64,000 bases of DNA, taken from the NCBI RefSeq assembly GCF_004367745.1, contig NZ_CP037993.1:4154001-4218000 (forward strand), in the 5' to 3' direction. A model generated the notes under the pieces. The model was not told the origin of the DNA. It ran no database searches and worked only from the letters and a program-made list of their open reading frames with translations. Each line of letters begins with the position of its first letter. The stretch's first letter is position 1. Both the position numbers and the translations under genes were made by a program. This DNA is from Herbaspirillum huttiense (lineage in GTDB: Bacteria > Pseudomonadota > Gammaproteobacteria > Burkholderiales > Burkholderiaceae_D). Positions 32,918-42,324 of the stretch are shown piece by piece.

Positions 32918-34165
32918 TCAGACCACGCCTGCGTCCCGCAGCTTCTTGATGTGGGCCTCATCATACCCCAGCGATTGCAGGATTTCATCGCTGTGGGCAC
33001 CCAGCTCCGGGCCCAGCCATCGGGTCTGGCCGGGCGTCTCCGACAACTTGGGCGTGATGCCCGGCAGCTTGACCGGCGTGCCATCGGCGAACTGGTGCTG
33101 CTCGAACATGTCGCGCGCCAGGAATTGGGCGTCGTTCATCATGTCCTTGACGGAGTAGATCTTGCCGACCGGGACGTCAGCTGCCTGCAACGTGGCCAGG
33201 GCCGAATCGATGGTCTGCGTGCTGCACCAGTGCTGGATCGCGGCATCGATTTCTTCGGTGCGCGGCACGCGGCCATCGTTGCGTGCCAGGCCCGGATCAT
33301 TGGCCATGTCGTCGCGGCCGATGGCACTCATCAGACGTTTGAAGATGGCATCGCCATTGCCGGCGATGACGATGTTCATGCCTTCGCCGGTGGTGTAGGT
33401 GTTGGAGGGGACGATGCCGGGCAGCGCGCCGCCGGTGCGTTCACGCACCACGCCGGCGAAATCGAACTCGGGCACCATCGATTCCATCATGTTGAAGACC
33501 GCTTCGTACAAGGCCACGTCGACCATCTGGCCCTGCCCTGCCACGCAGTCCGCACCGGACTTGCCGTTCCAGCGGCCACCGCTGACATCGCGATGGCGCA
33601 GCGCCATCATGGCCCCGATCACACCGTGCAGCGCGGCGATGGAATCGCCGATGGAAATGCCGATGCGTACCGGCGGCCGGTCCGGATGGCCGGAAACGTA
33701 GCGGATCCCGCCCATCGATTCGCCGATGGCACCGAAGCCCGGCAGGTCGCGCAGCGGGCCGGTCTGGCCGTAGCCGGACAGGCGCACCATGATGGTGGCG
33801 GGATTGAGTTGCTTCAGGTCCTCATAGCCGAGCTTCCATTTCTCGAGCACGCCGGGGCGGTAGTTCTCGATGATGACATCGGCGTCCAGCGCGAGCTGGC
33901 GGGCGATCTCCTGGGCGCGCTCATCCTTCATGTTCAGGGTGATGCTCTTCTTGTTGCGCGCCTGGACCGACCACCACAGCGAAGTGCCGTCCTTGAGCAC
34001 GCGCCAGTGACGCAGGGGGTCGCCATCACCGGGCGCTTCGATCTTGATGACCTCGGCACCGAACTCGGCCAGCATGCGCGAACAGAAAGGACCCGCAATC
34101 AGCGTGCCCAGTTCAAGAACCTTGATGCCGGCCAGCGGGCCGGGCTTGGATGTGGCTGTGCTCAT
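32918..34165 (-). CDS. CaiB/BaiF (class III) CoA-transferase
   Basis: CoA-transferase of 415 residues in the formyl-CoA/carnitine CoA-transferase family. Visible motifs: VLELGTLIAGPFCSRMLAEFGAEVIKIE near the N-terminus, the nucleophilic-Asp region in VDVALYEAVFNMME, and NYRPGVLEKWKLGYE. It moves CoA between carboxylic acids in the cytosol; the acid is unknown. The start at 34165 (MSTATSKPG) is chosen over a long upstream frame of low-complexity sequence. The ABC importer genes follow on the same strand, so the imported compound may be the acid or its precursor. Confidence 0.88.
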   Translation of the reverse strand: MSTATSKPGPLAGIKVLELGTLIAGPFCSRMLAEFGAEVIKIEAPGDGDPLRHWRVLKDGTSLWWSVQARNKKSITLNMKDERAQEIARQLALDADVIIENYRPGVLEKWKLGYEDLKQLNPATIMVRLSGYGQTGPLRDLPGFGAIGESMGGIRYVSGHPDRPPVRIGISIGDSIAALHGVIGAMMALRHRDVSGGRWNGKSGADCVAGQGQMVDVALYEAVFNMMESMVPEFDFAGVVRERTGGALPGIVPSNTYTTGEGMNIVIAGNGDAIFKRLMSAIGRDDMANDPGLARNDGRVPRTEEIDAAIQHWCSTQTIDSALATLQAADVPVGKIYSVKDMMNDAQFLARDMFEQHQFADGTPVKLPGITPKLSETPGQTRWLGPELGAHSDEILQSLGYDEAHIKKLRDAGVV

Positions 34166-34517
34166 CGTGCTTGCACCGGATGCCTGGCAGGCGCGGCCTG
34201 CGCGGGCGCTCCGGTGTTCTCCTCTTGGTCGATGCTGCGGACCGGGCTCTTGTGGGGTATTGGCCAGTGTCCTGGAATGCGATGGATTCGGGTGATGCTG
34301 CGCGGCGGGCGAAGAGCAGTGCGCGGTATGTGGGTAGGTCACCCCCTTGCGGCTCCTGGCCTGACGTCGTACGTGCACGCCGGCAAGCCCACATTCTATT
34401 GCAGCATGCGCGCGATGTCGCGCATTTTGACCTGCATCGGCGACGTCATGCCTGCAAGTTTTTCATCTGAAAACGATCTCGTCCGCGTTTCGTACGGATC
34501 TTGCGGTCGCCTCGGGT
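34166..34517. other. Gap between CoA-transferase and recR
   Basis: No gene, RNA or clear terminator seen. The frame running through it from the CoA-transferase is Pro/His/Arg-rich shadow sequence. It should hold the promoter of the CoA-transferase-ABC unit; no convincing -35/-10 pair was found. Confidence 0.6.
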
Positions 34518-35114
34518 TCAGGTCGAACGGCGATCCAGCATGGCGCGGGCGATGGTGCCGGCGTCCACGTATTCCAGTTCGCCCCCGACCGGTACGCCGC
34601 GCGCCAGGCGGCTCACCTTCAGGCCGCGGGCCTTGAGCGTTTCGCTGATGTAGTGGGCGGTGGCTTCGCCTTCGTTGGTGAAGTTGGTGGCCAGCACCAC
34701 TTCGCTGACTACGCCATCGGTGGCACGGGTGATGAGTTTTTCGAGATGGATGTCGCGCGGGCCGATGCCGTCCAGCGGCGAGAGCCGGCCCATGAGCACG
34801 AAATAGAGGCCTTTGAAGGTCAGGGTCTGCTCGATCATGACCTGGTCCGAGGGCGACTCCACCACGCACAGCTGGGTGTGATCGCGCTGGCTGTCCTGGC
34901 AGGTCTCGCAGACGACCTGCTCGGTGAAGGTATTGCACAGGGCGCAGTGACGGATGGTCTCCAGCGCCTTGGTGAGCGACTGGCTCAGGCCGGCGGCGGC
35001 GTCGCGGTCGTGCTGCAGCAGATGGAAAGCCATGCGCTGCGCGGTCTTGGGGCCGATGCCGGGCAGCCGGCGCAGCGATTCGGTCAGGAGGGTGAGACTG
35101 GAGGGCGTTTTCAA
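34518..35114 (-). CDS. recR: Recombination mediator RecR
   Basis: RecR, 198 residues, which with RecO and RecF loads RecA at single-strand gaps. Helix-hairpin-helix ([19 protein letters not shown]), a four-cysteine zinc finger ([17 protein letters not shown]) and a TOPRIM domain ([27 protein letters not shown]) are all intact. The start is TTG at 35114, overlapping the stop of the preceding YciI-like gene by four bases, so coupling is likely. The dnaX-ybaB-recR order is widely conserved; the inserted YciI-like gene is the local addition. Confidence 0.96.
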   Translation of the reverse strand: MKTPSSLTLLTESLRRLPGIGPKTAQRMAFHLLQHDRDAAAGLSQSLTKALETIRHCALCNTFTEQVVCETCQDSQRDHTQLCVVESPSDQVMIEQTLTFKGLYFVLMGRLSPLDGIGPRDIHLEKLITRATDGVVSEVVLATNFTNEGEATAHYISETLKARGLKVSRLARGVPVGGELEYVDAGTIARAMLDRRST

Positions 35115-35413
35115 TTGCGGTCTACGGAATAGCGGAAGGCTTCGAGTGCCTCGGCCGTCATGGAGGGGACGAATTCGATGATCTCGTATTCGGCCACGCC
35201 GCCGATGAAGAAGGGATCGGATTCCATGATGGCTTCGATCTCGGCACGGTCGGCACAGTCGGCAATGATGATGCCGCCGGTACGCGGCACCTTGCGGCCG
35301 GACATCAGGAATACGCCTTCGGCATATTGCTGGTTGAGGAATTTCTTGTGCGCGGTCAGCAAGGAATCGATTTCGCTTGCCGGCTTGGTGTACGTGATCG
35401 AGACGATGAACAT
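35111..35413 (-). CDS. YciI-like (YCII superfamily) protein
   Basis: Ferredoxin-like alpha/beta protein of about 100 residues. It has the typical [11 protein letters not shown] opening, the internal [20 protein letters not shown] segment and the [18 protein letters not shown] ending of the YCII superfamily. Biochemical roles of most members are unknown. The start at 35413 gives the usual family length. It lies between ybaB and recR, overlapping the recR start by four bases. Confidence 0.88.
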   Translation of the reverse strand: MFIVSITYTKPASEIDSLLTAHKKFLNQQYAEGVFLMSGRKVPRTGGIIIADCADRAEIEAIMESDPFFIGGVAEYEIIEFVPSMTAEALEAFRYSVDRN

Positions 35414-35465
35414 GGTGCCTCCACTAAGCAATCCTGCTTTCCATCAGAATCAGACTGTCCTGCGC

Positions 35466-35513
35466 GATGCTGCCTGCGCCCGGCGGTCGCAACCACCGGG
35501 CCGGCGCAGCATC
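35466..35513 (-). other. Hairpin between ybaB and the YciI-like gene
   Basis: GATGCTGC (35466-35473) pairs with GCAGCATC (35506-35513), and inside it GCCCGG pairs with CCGGGC, overlapping the ybaB stop codon. No T-run follows on the minus strand, so it looks like an intercistronic structure rather than a full terminator. Confidence 0.45.
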
Positions 35514-35838
35514 AGAACGGCATCTTGAAGCCCGGGGGCAGCGGCATGCCGGCGGTCACGCCGGACATCTTTTCCTGGGCGGTGGCTTCGGCCTTGCGGA
35601 CGGCGTCGTTGAAGGCAGCGGCGACCAGGTCTTCCAGCATGTCCTTGTCGTCCGCCAGCAGCGACGGGTCGATGGAGACGCGCTTGACGTCGTTTTTACA
35701 GGTCATCACCACCTTCACCAGGCCGGCACCGGACTGGCCCTCGACTTCGATGCTGGCCAGCTGTTCCTGGGCCTTCTTCATGTTGTCCTGCATGGCCTGT
35801 GCTTGCTTCATCAGACCTGCCAGTTGACCTTTCATCAT
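35512..35838 (-). CDS. ybaB: Nucleoid-associated protein YbaB/EbfC
   Basis: Small DNA-binding protein of 108 residues that coats the nucleoid. Characteristic sequence: [27 protein letters not shown] at the start and the conserved [23 protein letters not shown] core, with a Met/Pro/Gly-rich tail. AAGGAG eight bases before the ATG at 35838 decides the start over an ATG at 35844. It follows dnaX in the conserved dnaX-ybaB-recR order. Confidence 0.95.
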   Translation of the reverse strand: MMKGQLAGLMKQAQAMQDNMKKAQEQLASIEVEGQSGAGLVKVVMTCKNDVKRVSIDPSLLADDKDMLEDLVAAAFNDAVRKAEATAQEKMSGVTAGMPLPPGFKMPF

Positions 35839-35923
35839 GCTCATTGCTCCTTGTTTCAATTCACGGAATTCTATCGCGTTTGGCTCGGCGGCCGGCAATC
35901 TCGCCAGCAGCGCCGTGCACGTC

Positions 35924-38119
35924 TCACAACGCCTGGATCGACCCCGGCACGATGGTGGCGCCGAACTCGCGCATCATGCTCATCACGAAGGGATCGCTCT
36001 TCATCTTCTGTTCGGCCTTGCGCTGGCGCTCGGCCCGTTCGGCCTCGGCCACCGCGTTGGCGGTATCGGAGACGGCACCGATCTCGGTCTCGACGCGGAT
36101 TTCCTTGCCGAAACGCTCGGACAGGGCGGCGATCAGTTTTTCGATACTGCCCGAGGAGCGCAAGGTTTCCAGCGGGATACGCAGATGGAAGCACACATTG
36201 CCCCCATTGAGCGCTTCACAGCGTACCAGTTCACTCTGGAATGCCATCTGGTGCGCCACGCCGCGCAGCGTGGTGAGGCTGGCAGCCAGCGTCGGCCAGT
36301 GGCCATCCCAGCCCAGTTCGGCGGCGATGCGCGCGGTTTCCTGCTGCTGTGCGGGCGTGGCGGCCGGGCGCTGGGGCGCGGGGGGGTCTGCGGAGGCCGG
36401 TGCCGCAGGAGCTGGGGCAGCGGCGGGAGCAGCCTGCATGCGTTGCTCCGCGAACTCCGACATGGGGGCGGACGGCGGCATGGCGGAGGCACCGGTGTCA
36501 TCTTCCCAGGGCGGGATGGAATCGAACGGCGGCGGTTCCGGCATGTCCGGCGGCATGGCGGAGGCGGCACGGACAGCCTTGGGAGCCGGTGCCGCTGCGG
36601 CAACTGGAGCGGCGGCCGGCGCGCTGGCCATCGGCGCAGCTGCTGCCGGGACCGCTGAGGGTGCCGGGGCTGGCGTAGCCGCTGCAGGTCGGGCAGCGCC
36701 CTTGCCGCCCTTACCACCACGCAAGGCCATCAGTGCAGCTTCACGGGCGGATGTCGGGGCTGCGGGGGCTGCGGGGGCTGCAGGTGCCGCAGGCATCGGT
36801 GCTGCTGGTGCGGGCGCCGCTGCTGCCATCGGGCTTGGGGCAGGCGCTGACGCCGGTGCGGCCGGCGCAGCAGCGGATACAGCGGCCGGTTGCGCGCGGC
36901 TGACCGGCGCACTGGTCACGGCCGCCTGCGGCGCCAGCAACGGGGCAGCCTGGCGCGGCGTGGCCGGACGAGCACCACCCGGCGCGGGCGCTGCCGGTAT
37001 CGGACCGCTCGCGCTGGCACTGACCGGGCGGAAGGCCAGCATGCGCAGGAGCGTCATGCTGAAACCTGCATATTCATCGGGGGCCAGGCCCAGTTCATTG
37101 CGGCCGTGGACAGCGATCTGGTAGAACAACTGCACATGTTCCGGACTGAACTGAGCGGACAGGCGCAGGATATCTTCACGATTGGGCAGGTCATCGGCCA
37201 GCGCCGCCGGCACTGCCTGTGCCAGTGCAATCTGGTGCAGCAGCGTGCCCAGGTCCTGCAGGGCGGCGTTGTACGACAGGCTGCGGGCGGCCATGTCATC
37301 GGCCACACCCAGCAAGGCGGCACCATCCTGCACCGCCAGCGCATCGAGGATGCGAATCAGGTAGGACTGGTCCAGCGCACCCAGCATGCCCTGCACCGCT
37401 TCCAGGGTGACCTTGCCGGCGGCGTAGGCGATGGCCTGGTCGGTCAGCGACAGCGCATCGCGCATGGAACCCGAGGCCCCTTGCGCAAGCAGGCGCAGCG
37501 CGGGCGGATCGAATTCGATGCCTTCCTGGTTCAGGATGTTGTCGAGGTGGCCGATGATGTGGCCGGGCGGCATCTGCTTGAGGTTGAACTGCAGGCAGCG
37601 CGACAGCACGGTCACGGGAATCTTTTGCGGATCGGTGGTGGCCAGGATGAACTTGATGTGCTCCGGCGGCTCTTCCAGCGTCTTCAACATGGCGTTGAAG
37701 GCGTGGTTGGTGAGCATGTGCACTTCGTCGATCATGTAGACCTTGAAGCGTGCATTCGACGGTGCATAGATGGCCTGCTCCAGCAGCTGCGCCATCTCGT
37801 CCACGCCACGGTTGGAGGCCGCATCCATTTCGATGTAGTCGACGAAGCGGCCGGCATCGATCGCCACACAGGCTTCGCACACGCCGCAGGGTGCAGCGGT
37901 GATGCCGCCGGTGCCATCAGGGCCGACGCAGTTGAGCGACTTGGCGAGGATGCGCGAGAGCGTGGTCTTGCCCACGCCGCGGGTCCCGGTGAAGAGATAG
38001 GCGTGGTGCAGCCGCTGCTGTTCGAGCGCGTGCGTCAGCGCGCGCACGACGTGTTCCTGGCCGACCAGGGTGTCGAAGCTGCGGGGACGGTATTTACGGG
38101 CGAGAACTTGATAGGACAT
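35924..38119 (-). CDS. dnaX: DNA polymerase III subunit tau/gamma
   Basis: Clamp-loader ATPase of 731 residues. AAA+ domain with Walker [15 protein letters not shown], a four-Cys zinc site ([16 protein letters not shown]), Walker B-type MIDEVHML and the SRC motif LSRCLQF. A long Ala/Pro-rich linker (about 380-560) leads to a C-terminal tau domain that contacts polymerase and helicase. No A-AAA-AAG slippery site was seen in the linker, so a shorter gamma form by frameshifting is not evident. First gene of the dnaX-ybaB-YciI-recR unit. Confidence 0.96.
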   Translation of the reverse strand: MSYQVLARKYRPRSFDTLVGQEHVVRALTHALEQQRLHHAYLFTGTRGVGKTTLSRILAKSLNCVGPDGTGGITAAPCGVCEACVAIDAGRFVDYIEMDAASNRGVDEMAQLLEQAIYAPSNARFKVYMIDEVHMLTNHAFNAMLKTLEEPPEHIKFILATTDPQKIPVTVLSRCLQFNLKQMPPGHIIGHLDNILNQEGIEFDPPALRLLAQGASGSMRDALSLTDQAIAYAAGKVTLEAVQGMLGALDQSYLIRILDALAVQDGAALLGVADDMAARSLSYNAALQDLGTLLHQIALAQAVPAALADDLPNREDILRLSAQFSPEHVQLFYQIAVHGRNELGLAPDEYAGFSMTLLRMLAFRPVSASASGPIPAAPAPGGARPATPRQAAPLLAPQAAVTSAPVSRAQPAAVSAAAPAAPASAPAPSPMAAAAPAPAAPMPAAPAAPAAPAAPTSAREAALMALRGGKGGKGAARPAAATPAPAPSAVPAAAAPMASAPAAAPVAAAAPAPKAVRAASAMPPDMPEPPPFDSIPPWEDDTGASAMPPSAPMSEFAEQRMQAAPAAAPAPAAPASADPPAPQRPAATPAQQQETARIAAELGWDGHWPTLAASLTTLRGVAHQMAFQSELVRCEALNGGNVCFHLRIPLETLRSSGSIEKLIAALSERFGKEIRVETEIGAVSDTANAVAEAERAERQRKAEQKMKSDPFVMSMMREFGATIVPGSIQAL

Positions 38120-38215
38120 GGAGTGGCTGCTGTGGGCTTTTTGGCTCAGGGGGGCATTTTAAGCTATTTCGCCGCCGCCAACGCCTTTGCCTGCATCCAC
38201 TGCGCTGCCGTTCCT

Positions 38216-39193
38216 TCAAGCCGGGGCGCTGCGCGCCTTCTTGCGCTGATACATGGCGTGGTCAGCGCTGCCCATCAGGTCTGACAAATCGGCATGGCTG
38301 GCCGCATCGTACTGGGCGACGCCGACGCAGTAATCCAGCTGGTACTCGCGCCCACCGTTCTGGTTGAAGGCCTGTACGGCCTTCTGCAGATGCGACAGGA
38401 CCACCGGCACATCGGTCTCGGCGGTATTGGTCAGGAACACCGCGAATTCATCCCCGCCCAAACGACCGACGACATCGGACTCGCGCAAGGTCGTCAACAG
38501 CAGGCCGGCAAAATCGGCCAGCGCCAGGTCGCCGGCGGCATGGCCGAAGCGATCGTTGATCTGCTTGAAGTGATTGAGGTCAAATCCCAGCATGCAGGCC
38601 GGGCGGCCGGTGCGCTTGCTGGTGGCCATGGCGTGCCGCGCCAGCGCCTCGAAGCCGCGCCGGTTGGAGACACCGGTCAGGTCGTCGATGGTGGCCAGTT
38701 TCACCGCGGCCAGCTCCTGTTCGACCATGGCAGCCAGATCCTTGAGCAGGGCCTGTTCATCCGCATCGAAGGCGCGCGGCTTGAGATCGACCAGGCACAA
38801 GGTACCCAGAGTGAAGCCACTTTCACTCTTGATGGGACAGCCCGCGTAGAAACGAATGAAGGGTTCGCCGGTGACCTGTGGATTTTCGGCAAAACGCTCA
38901 TCCAGCCGGGCATCGGGCACGATGGTCATGCCTTCATGCAGGATGGCATGAGCGCAGAAAGAAATGTCGCGCGAAGTTTCCGAGGCGTCGCCCATGCCCA
39001 CGCAGGATTTGAACCACTGCCGATTGACGTCGATCATGGTCACCACCGCCATCGGCACGTCGAACAGTCGCCGCGCCAGGCGCGTCAGCCGGTCGAATCG
39101 CTCTTCGCGGGGCGTATCGAGGATGCGCAGCGAATGCAGGGCGTCGATACGGGCGGCTTCATTGGCGGGTAGCTCGGCGATTCTCATGGTCAT
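38216..39193 (-). CDS. GAF-GGDEF diguanylate cyclase
   Basis: Signalling enzyme of 325 residues predicted to make cyclic di-GMP from two GTP. The N-terminal GAF domain (about 20-165: LTRLARRLFDVPMAVVTMID, CVGMGDASETSRDISFCAHAI) senses an unknown ligand. The GGDEF domain has an intact active site (RLGGDEFAVFL). No membrane helix, so cytosolic. An RxxD inhibitory site is not obvious ahead of GGDEF. It stands alone between dnaX and the ComEA-like gene. Confidence 0.92.
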   Translation of the reverse strand: MTMRIAELPANEAARIDALHSLRILDTPREERFDRLTRLARRLFDVPMAVVTMIDVNRQWFKSCVGMGDASETSRDISFCAHAILHEGMTIVPDARLDERFAENPQVTGEPFIRFYAGCPIKSESGFTLGTLCLVDLKPRAFDADEQALLKDLAAMVEQELAAVKLATIDDLTGVSNRRGFEALARHAMATSKRTGRPACMLGFDLNHFKQINDRFGHAAGDLALADFAGLLLTTLRESDVVGRLGGDEFAVFLTNTAETDVPVVLSHLQKAVQAFNQNGGREYQLDYCVGVAQYDAASHADLSDLMGSADHAMYQRKKARSAPA

Positions 39194-39382
39194 CAGCGCA
39201 GAATGGACGTTGTTGCCGACGTTAACGACAGGCTTCGGACGACTTTAACCCCAAATTTTTGCAGAAACAAGAAATAGTTGTTCACAATTGCATATACCAA
39301 TATGAATCGTGAGAACCGACTTTCGTTGACGCTTGCACCGCCGGAAACGACAGGCTCCCCAACTCCCTGGCCTGCCTCTGCA

Positions 39383-39802
39383 TCACTTGCCGCCGGCCTT
39401 GTCCTGGGCCTTGTCAGCGCCCTTCTCTGCCGGCTTGTCGTCGCTCTTGCCGGACTTGGCTGCGCCCTCCTTGCCCTTGTTCTCAGCGCGTGAGGCTTTG
39501 CCTTCCTTGGCGGCCGGCGCAGCGGCTCCCGCCTTGGCCTGGCCGTTGACGGTCAGGCCATTGGCGGACAACTTCACGGCCGCCTTGTCCTTGATGCCCT
39601 TGACGCGCTTCTCCAGATCGGCCCAGTCCTTGAAGGCACCGCCCTTCTGGCGCTCTTCCAGGATGCGTTTGGACATTGCGGGTCCGATGCCGCGCACCCC
39701 ATCCAGGGCGGCCTGGTCGGCCTTGTTGACGTCCACCTCGGCCCAGGCCAGGGCGGTGGCGGCGAAGAAGCTGAGGATGAACAGCAGGGTTTTCTTCAAC
39801 AT
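39383..39802 (-). CDS. ComEA-like helix-hairpin-helix protein with Lys/Ala-rich tail
   Basis: Secreted protein of 139 residues. A signal peptide (MLKKTLLFILSFFAATALAWA) is followed by a ComEA-type helix-hairpin-helix DNA-binding domain (VDVNKADQAALDGVRGIGPAMS, FKDWADLEKRVKGI). The last 50 or so residues are a repetitive, Lys/Ala/Gly-rich charged tail (KSGKSDDKPAEKGADKAQDK) that could bind DNA or cell wall non-specifically. ComEA takes up DNA in transformation, but many proteobacteria carry such small proteins with no proven role. Confidence 0.85.
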   Translation of the reverse strand: MLKKTLLFILSFFAATALAWAEVDVNKADQAALDGVRGIGPAMSKRILEERQKGGAFKDWADLEKRVKGIKDKAAVKLSANGLTVNGQAKAGAAAPAAKEGKASRAENKGKEGAAKSGKSDDKPAEKGADKAQDKAGGK

Positions 39803-39839
39803 GATGTGTCCTTTCGACTTTCAACGTTCGGTTGGAGGA

Positions 39840-39878
39840 AAAAACAAAGGGCAGTCCATCGGAAGATGGACTGCCCTT
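39840..39878 (-). terminator. Terminator after rfaE1
   Basis: AAGGGCAGTCCATC (39847-39860) pairs with GATGGACTGCCCTT (39865-39878), 14 bp with a GGAA loop. It is followed on the minus strand by a T-rich run towards 39836. It ends the lapA-lapB-ugd-rfaE1 unit. Confidence 0.85.
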
Positions 39879-39936
39879 GCTCAACGAAAACCGAACCCGC
39901 CTGTTGACCGAAATTCCGCTAGAAACAGTCGTCAAA

Positions 39937-40872
39937 TCAGACCGCCAGCAACTCCTCGCGCGTGACGGTGGCGGTGCCCAGCTTGCCGACCACGATGCCG
40001 CCGGCCCGGTTGGCCATGGTCACCGCATCGACCAGCGAGGCCCCTGCACCCAGCATCACGGCCAACGTACCGATGACGGTATCGCCGGCACCGGAGACGT
40101 CAAAGACTTCACGCGCCATGGTGGGGAAGTGCGTGACCTCGCCGTCGCGGTAGAGACTCATGCCTTCTTCCGAGCGGGTCAGCAGCAGCGCTTCCAGGTT
40201 GAGTTCGGCACGCAGCTTCTGGGCGCGCGCGGTGAGGTCTTCCTCGTTCTTCCACTGGCCGACGATGCGCACCAGTTCCGACTTGTTGGGCGTGAGCACG
40301 GAGGCCCCGGCATAGCGCGCGAAATCGTCGCCCTTGGGATCGACCAGGATACGCTTGCCGAGCTTGCTGGCCGTCGCGATCATCTCGGCCACGTTGACCA
40401 GGCCGCCCTTGGCGTAATCGGAAAAGATGATCACATCGTAATCAGCCACCAGTGAATTGAATTGCGTGAGCTTGTCGCGCAACACCGTATCGGTAGGCGC
40501 TTCTTCAAAATCGATGCGCACCAGCTGCTGCTGGCGGCCGATCACGCGCAGCTTGACGATGGTGGAAATGCCAGGATCGCGGTTGAGATGGCTGCGAATG
40601 CCCATCTCGCCCAGCATGCTCTCCATCACGCGCGCCGGTTCATCGTCGCCGGTCACGCCCAGCAGCGCCGTCTGCGCACCCAGGCTGGCGGTATTGCGGG
40701 CCACGTTGGCGGCACCGCCCAGGCGCTCTTCCTTGCGCTCCACGCGCACCACCGGTACCGGGGCTTCCGGCGAGATGCGATTGACTTCGCCGAACCAGTA
40801 GCGGTCCAGCATGACGTCGCCCACGATGAGGATGCGGGCGGAATCCCAGGCTGCCGCGATGTTCTTGTCCAC
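39937..40872 (-). CDS. rfaE1: D-glycero-beta-D-manno-heptose-7-phosphate kinase
   Basis: PfkB-family kinase of 311 residues that phosphorylates heptose-7-phosphate at C1 for the LPS inner core. Motifs: GDVMLDRYWFGEVNRISPEAPVPVV at the start, GGAANVARN, and the catalytic GAGDTVIG near the end. The nucleotidyltransferase half found in bifunctional HldE is absent, so a separate rfaE2 must exist elsewhere. It lies 36 bases after ugd in an envelope gene group. Confidence 0.94.
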   Translation of the reverse strand: MDKNIAAAWDSARILIVGDVMLDRYWFGEVNRISPEAPVPVVRVERKEERLGGAANVARNTASLGAQTALLGVTGDDEPARVMESMLGEMGIRSHLNRDPGISTIVKLRVIGRQQQLVRIDFEEAPTDTVLRDKLTQFNSLVADYDVIIFSDYAKGGLVNVAEMIATASKLGKRILVDPKGDDFARYAGASVLTPNKSELVRIVGQWKNEEDLTARAQKLRAELNLEALLLTRSEEGMSLYRDGEVTHFPTMAREVFDVSGAGDTVIGTLAVMLGAGASLVDAVTMANRAGGIVVGKLGTATVTREELLAV

Positions 40873-40908
40873 GATCTTGTCCGTCTTCAGGTTCAGGGGC
40901 GCGGCAGC

Positions 40909-42288
40909 TTACTGCGCGCGGGCTTGCAGGGAACGGCCAATGCCGTAGTACTCGATGCCGCTGTCGGCCATCAGCTGCGGATCGAACAGGTTGCGGCCGT
41001 CGAAGATCACCGGATGGTTCAGCGCCGCCTTGACGCGTTCCAGATCGGGGCTGCGGAAAGCCTTCCATTCGGTAACGATGGCCAGTGCATCCGCACCCTG
41101 CAGGGTATCCATCGGCGAAGCCGCAAAGCGGATCTGCTGCAGACGATCGGACTCGTCGGCGAAGTCCAGTTCCAGCACGCGTGCAGCTTCCTTCATGGCG
41201 ACCGGATCATAGACCGCCACGCTGGCGCCACGGCGCACCAATTCGCCGATCAGCACGCGCGAAGAGGCCTCGCGCATGTCGTCGGTATTGGGCTTGAAGG
41301 CCAGGCCCCAGATGGCGAAATGCTTGCCGGAGAGGTCTTCGCCGAAGCGCGTCACGACCTTCTTGCCCAGCACGTGTTTCTGCAGGTCGTTGACCTGCTC
41401 CACGGCCCGCAGGATCAGCAGCGACTGGTCATAGTCACGCGCGGTGCGTTCCAGCGCCTGCACATCCTTGGGGAAGCAGGAGCCGCCATAGCCGCAGCCG
41501 GCGTACAGGAAGCTGTGGCCGATGCGCGGATCGGAGCCGATGCCGTGGCGCACGGATTCGATGTCGGCACCGACGCGATCGGCCAGATTGGCCAGTTCGT
41601 TCATGAAGGAAATGCGCGTGGCCAGCATGGCATTGGCCGCATACTTGGTGAACTCGGCCGAGCGCACGTCCATCCAGTAGGTGCGTTCGTGATTGCGGTT
41701 GAAGGGTGCGTAGAGCTTCTTCATGAGGGCCTGCGCGCGCAGGCCTTCGGCGGTCTGGTCATGGCCGATGACGATGCGGTCAGGACGCATGAAGTCTTCG
41801 ACGGCCGCGCCTTCCTTCAGGAATTCCGGATTGGAGACCACCGAGAAGCTCAGTTCAGTCTTGCCACGCCCGGCCAGCTCCTCCCTGATTGCTGCCGTGA
41901 CGCGGTCGGCAGTTCCGACCGGCACGGTGGACTTGTCGACCACGACCTTGAAACCTTCCATATGGCGGCCGATGTTGCGGGCCGCCGCCAGCACGTATTG
42001 CAGGTCGGCCGAGCCATCTTCATCCGGCGGCGTACCGACGGCGATGAACTGGATGTCACCATGGGCCACGCTGGCTGCCACATCGGTAGAGAAGTGCAGA
42101 CGACCGGCAGCGCGGTTGCGGGCCACCACTTCTTCCAGGCCGGGTTCGTGGATGGGAATGCCGCCGTTGTTGAGGATGTCGACCTTGCGCTGGTCAACGT
42201 CCAGGCAGAACACGTCGTTACCCAGTTCGGCCAGGCAGGCTCCGGTCACCAGGCCTACGTAGCCGGTGCCGATGATGGTGATTTTCAT
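40909..42288 (-). CDS. ugd: UDP-glucose 6-dehydrogenase
   Basis: NAD-dependent enzyme of 459 residues that oxidises UDP-glucose to UDP-glucuronate for capsule, exopolysaccharide or lipid A modification. Rossmann motif [17 protein letters not shown], catalytic-cysteine motif YGGSCFPKD, and conserved LLGRDRS-like C-terminal substrate residues. The start at 42288 (MKITIIG) fits the family. A GDP-mannose dehydrogenase is less likely from the [12 protein letters not shown] context. It lies between lapB and rfaE1. Confidence 0.93.
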   Translation of the reverse strand: MKITIIGTGYVGLVTGACLAELGNDVFCLDVDQRKVDILNNGGIPIHEPGLEEVVARNRAAGRLHFSTDVAASVAHGDIQFIAVGTPPDEDGSADLQYVLAAARNIGRHMEGFKVVVDKSTVPVGTADRVTAAIREELAGRGKTELSFSVVSNPEFLKEGAAVEDFMRPDRIVIGHDQTAEGLRAQALMKKLYAPFNRNHERTYWMDVRSAEFTKYAANAMLATRISFMNELANLADRVGADIESVRHGIGSDPRIGHSFLYAGCGYGGSCFPKDVQALERTARDYDQSLLILRAVEQVNDLQKHVLGKKVVTRFGEDLSGKHFAIWGLAFKPNTDDMREASSRVLIGELVRRGASVAVYDPVAMKEAARVLELDFADESDRLQQIRFAASPMDTLQGADALAIVTEWKAFRSPDLERVKAALNHPVIFDGRNLFDPQLMADSGIEYYGIGRSLQARAQ

Positions 42289-42324
42289 GGTAGATCCAGA
42301 GTTCAAGTACGGCCCGCGAGGGCC

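Noticed and set aside
36400-37050. Programmed frameshift site in dnaX
   Set aside because: No A-AAA-AAG or similar run was found in the Ala/Pro-rich linker.
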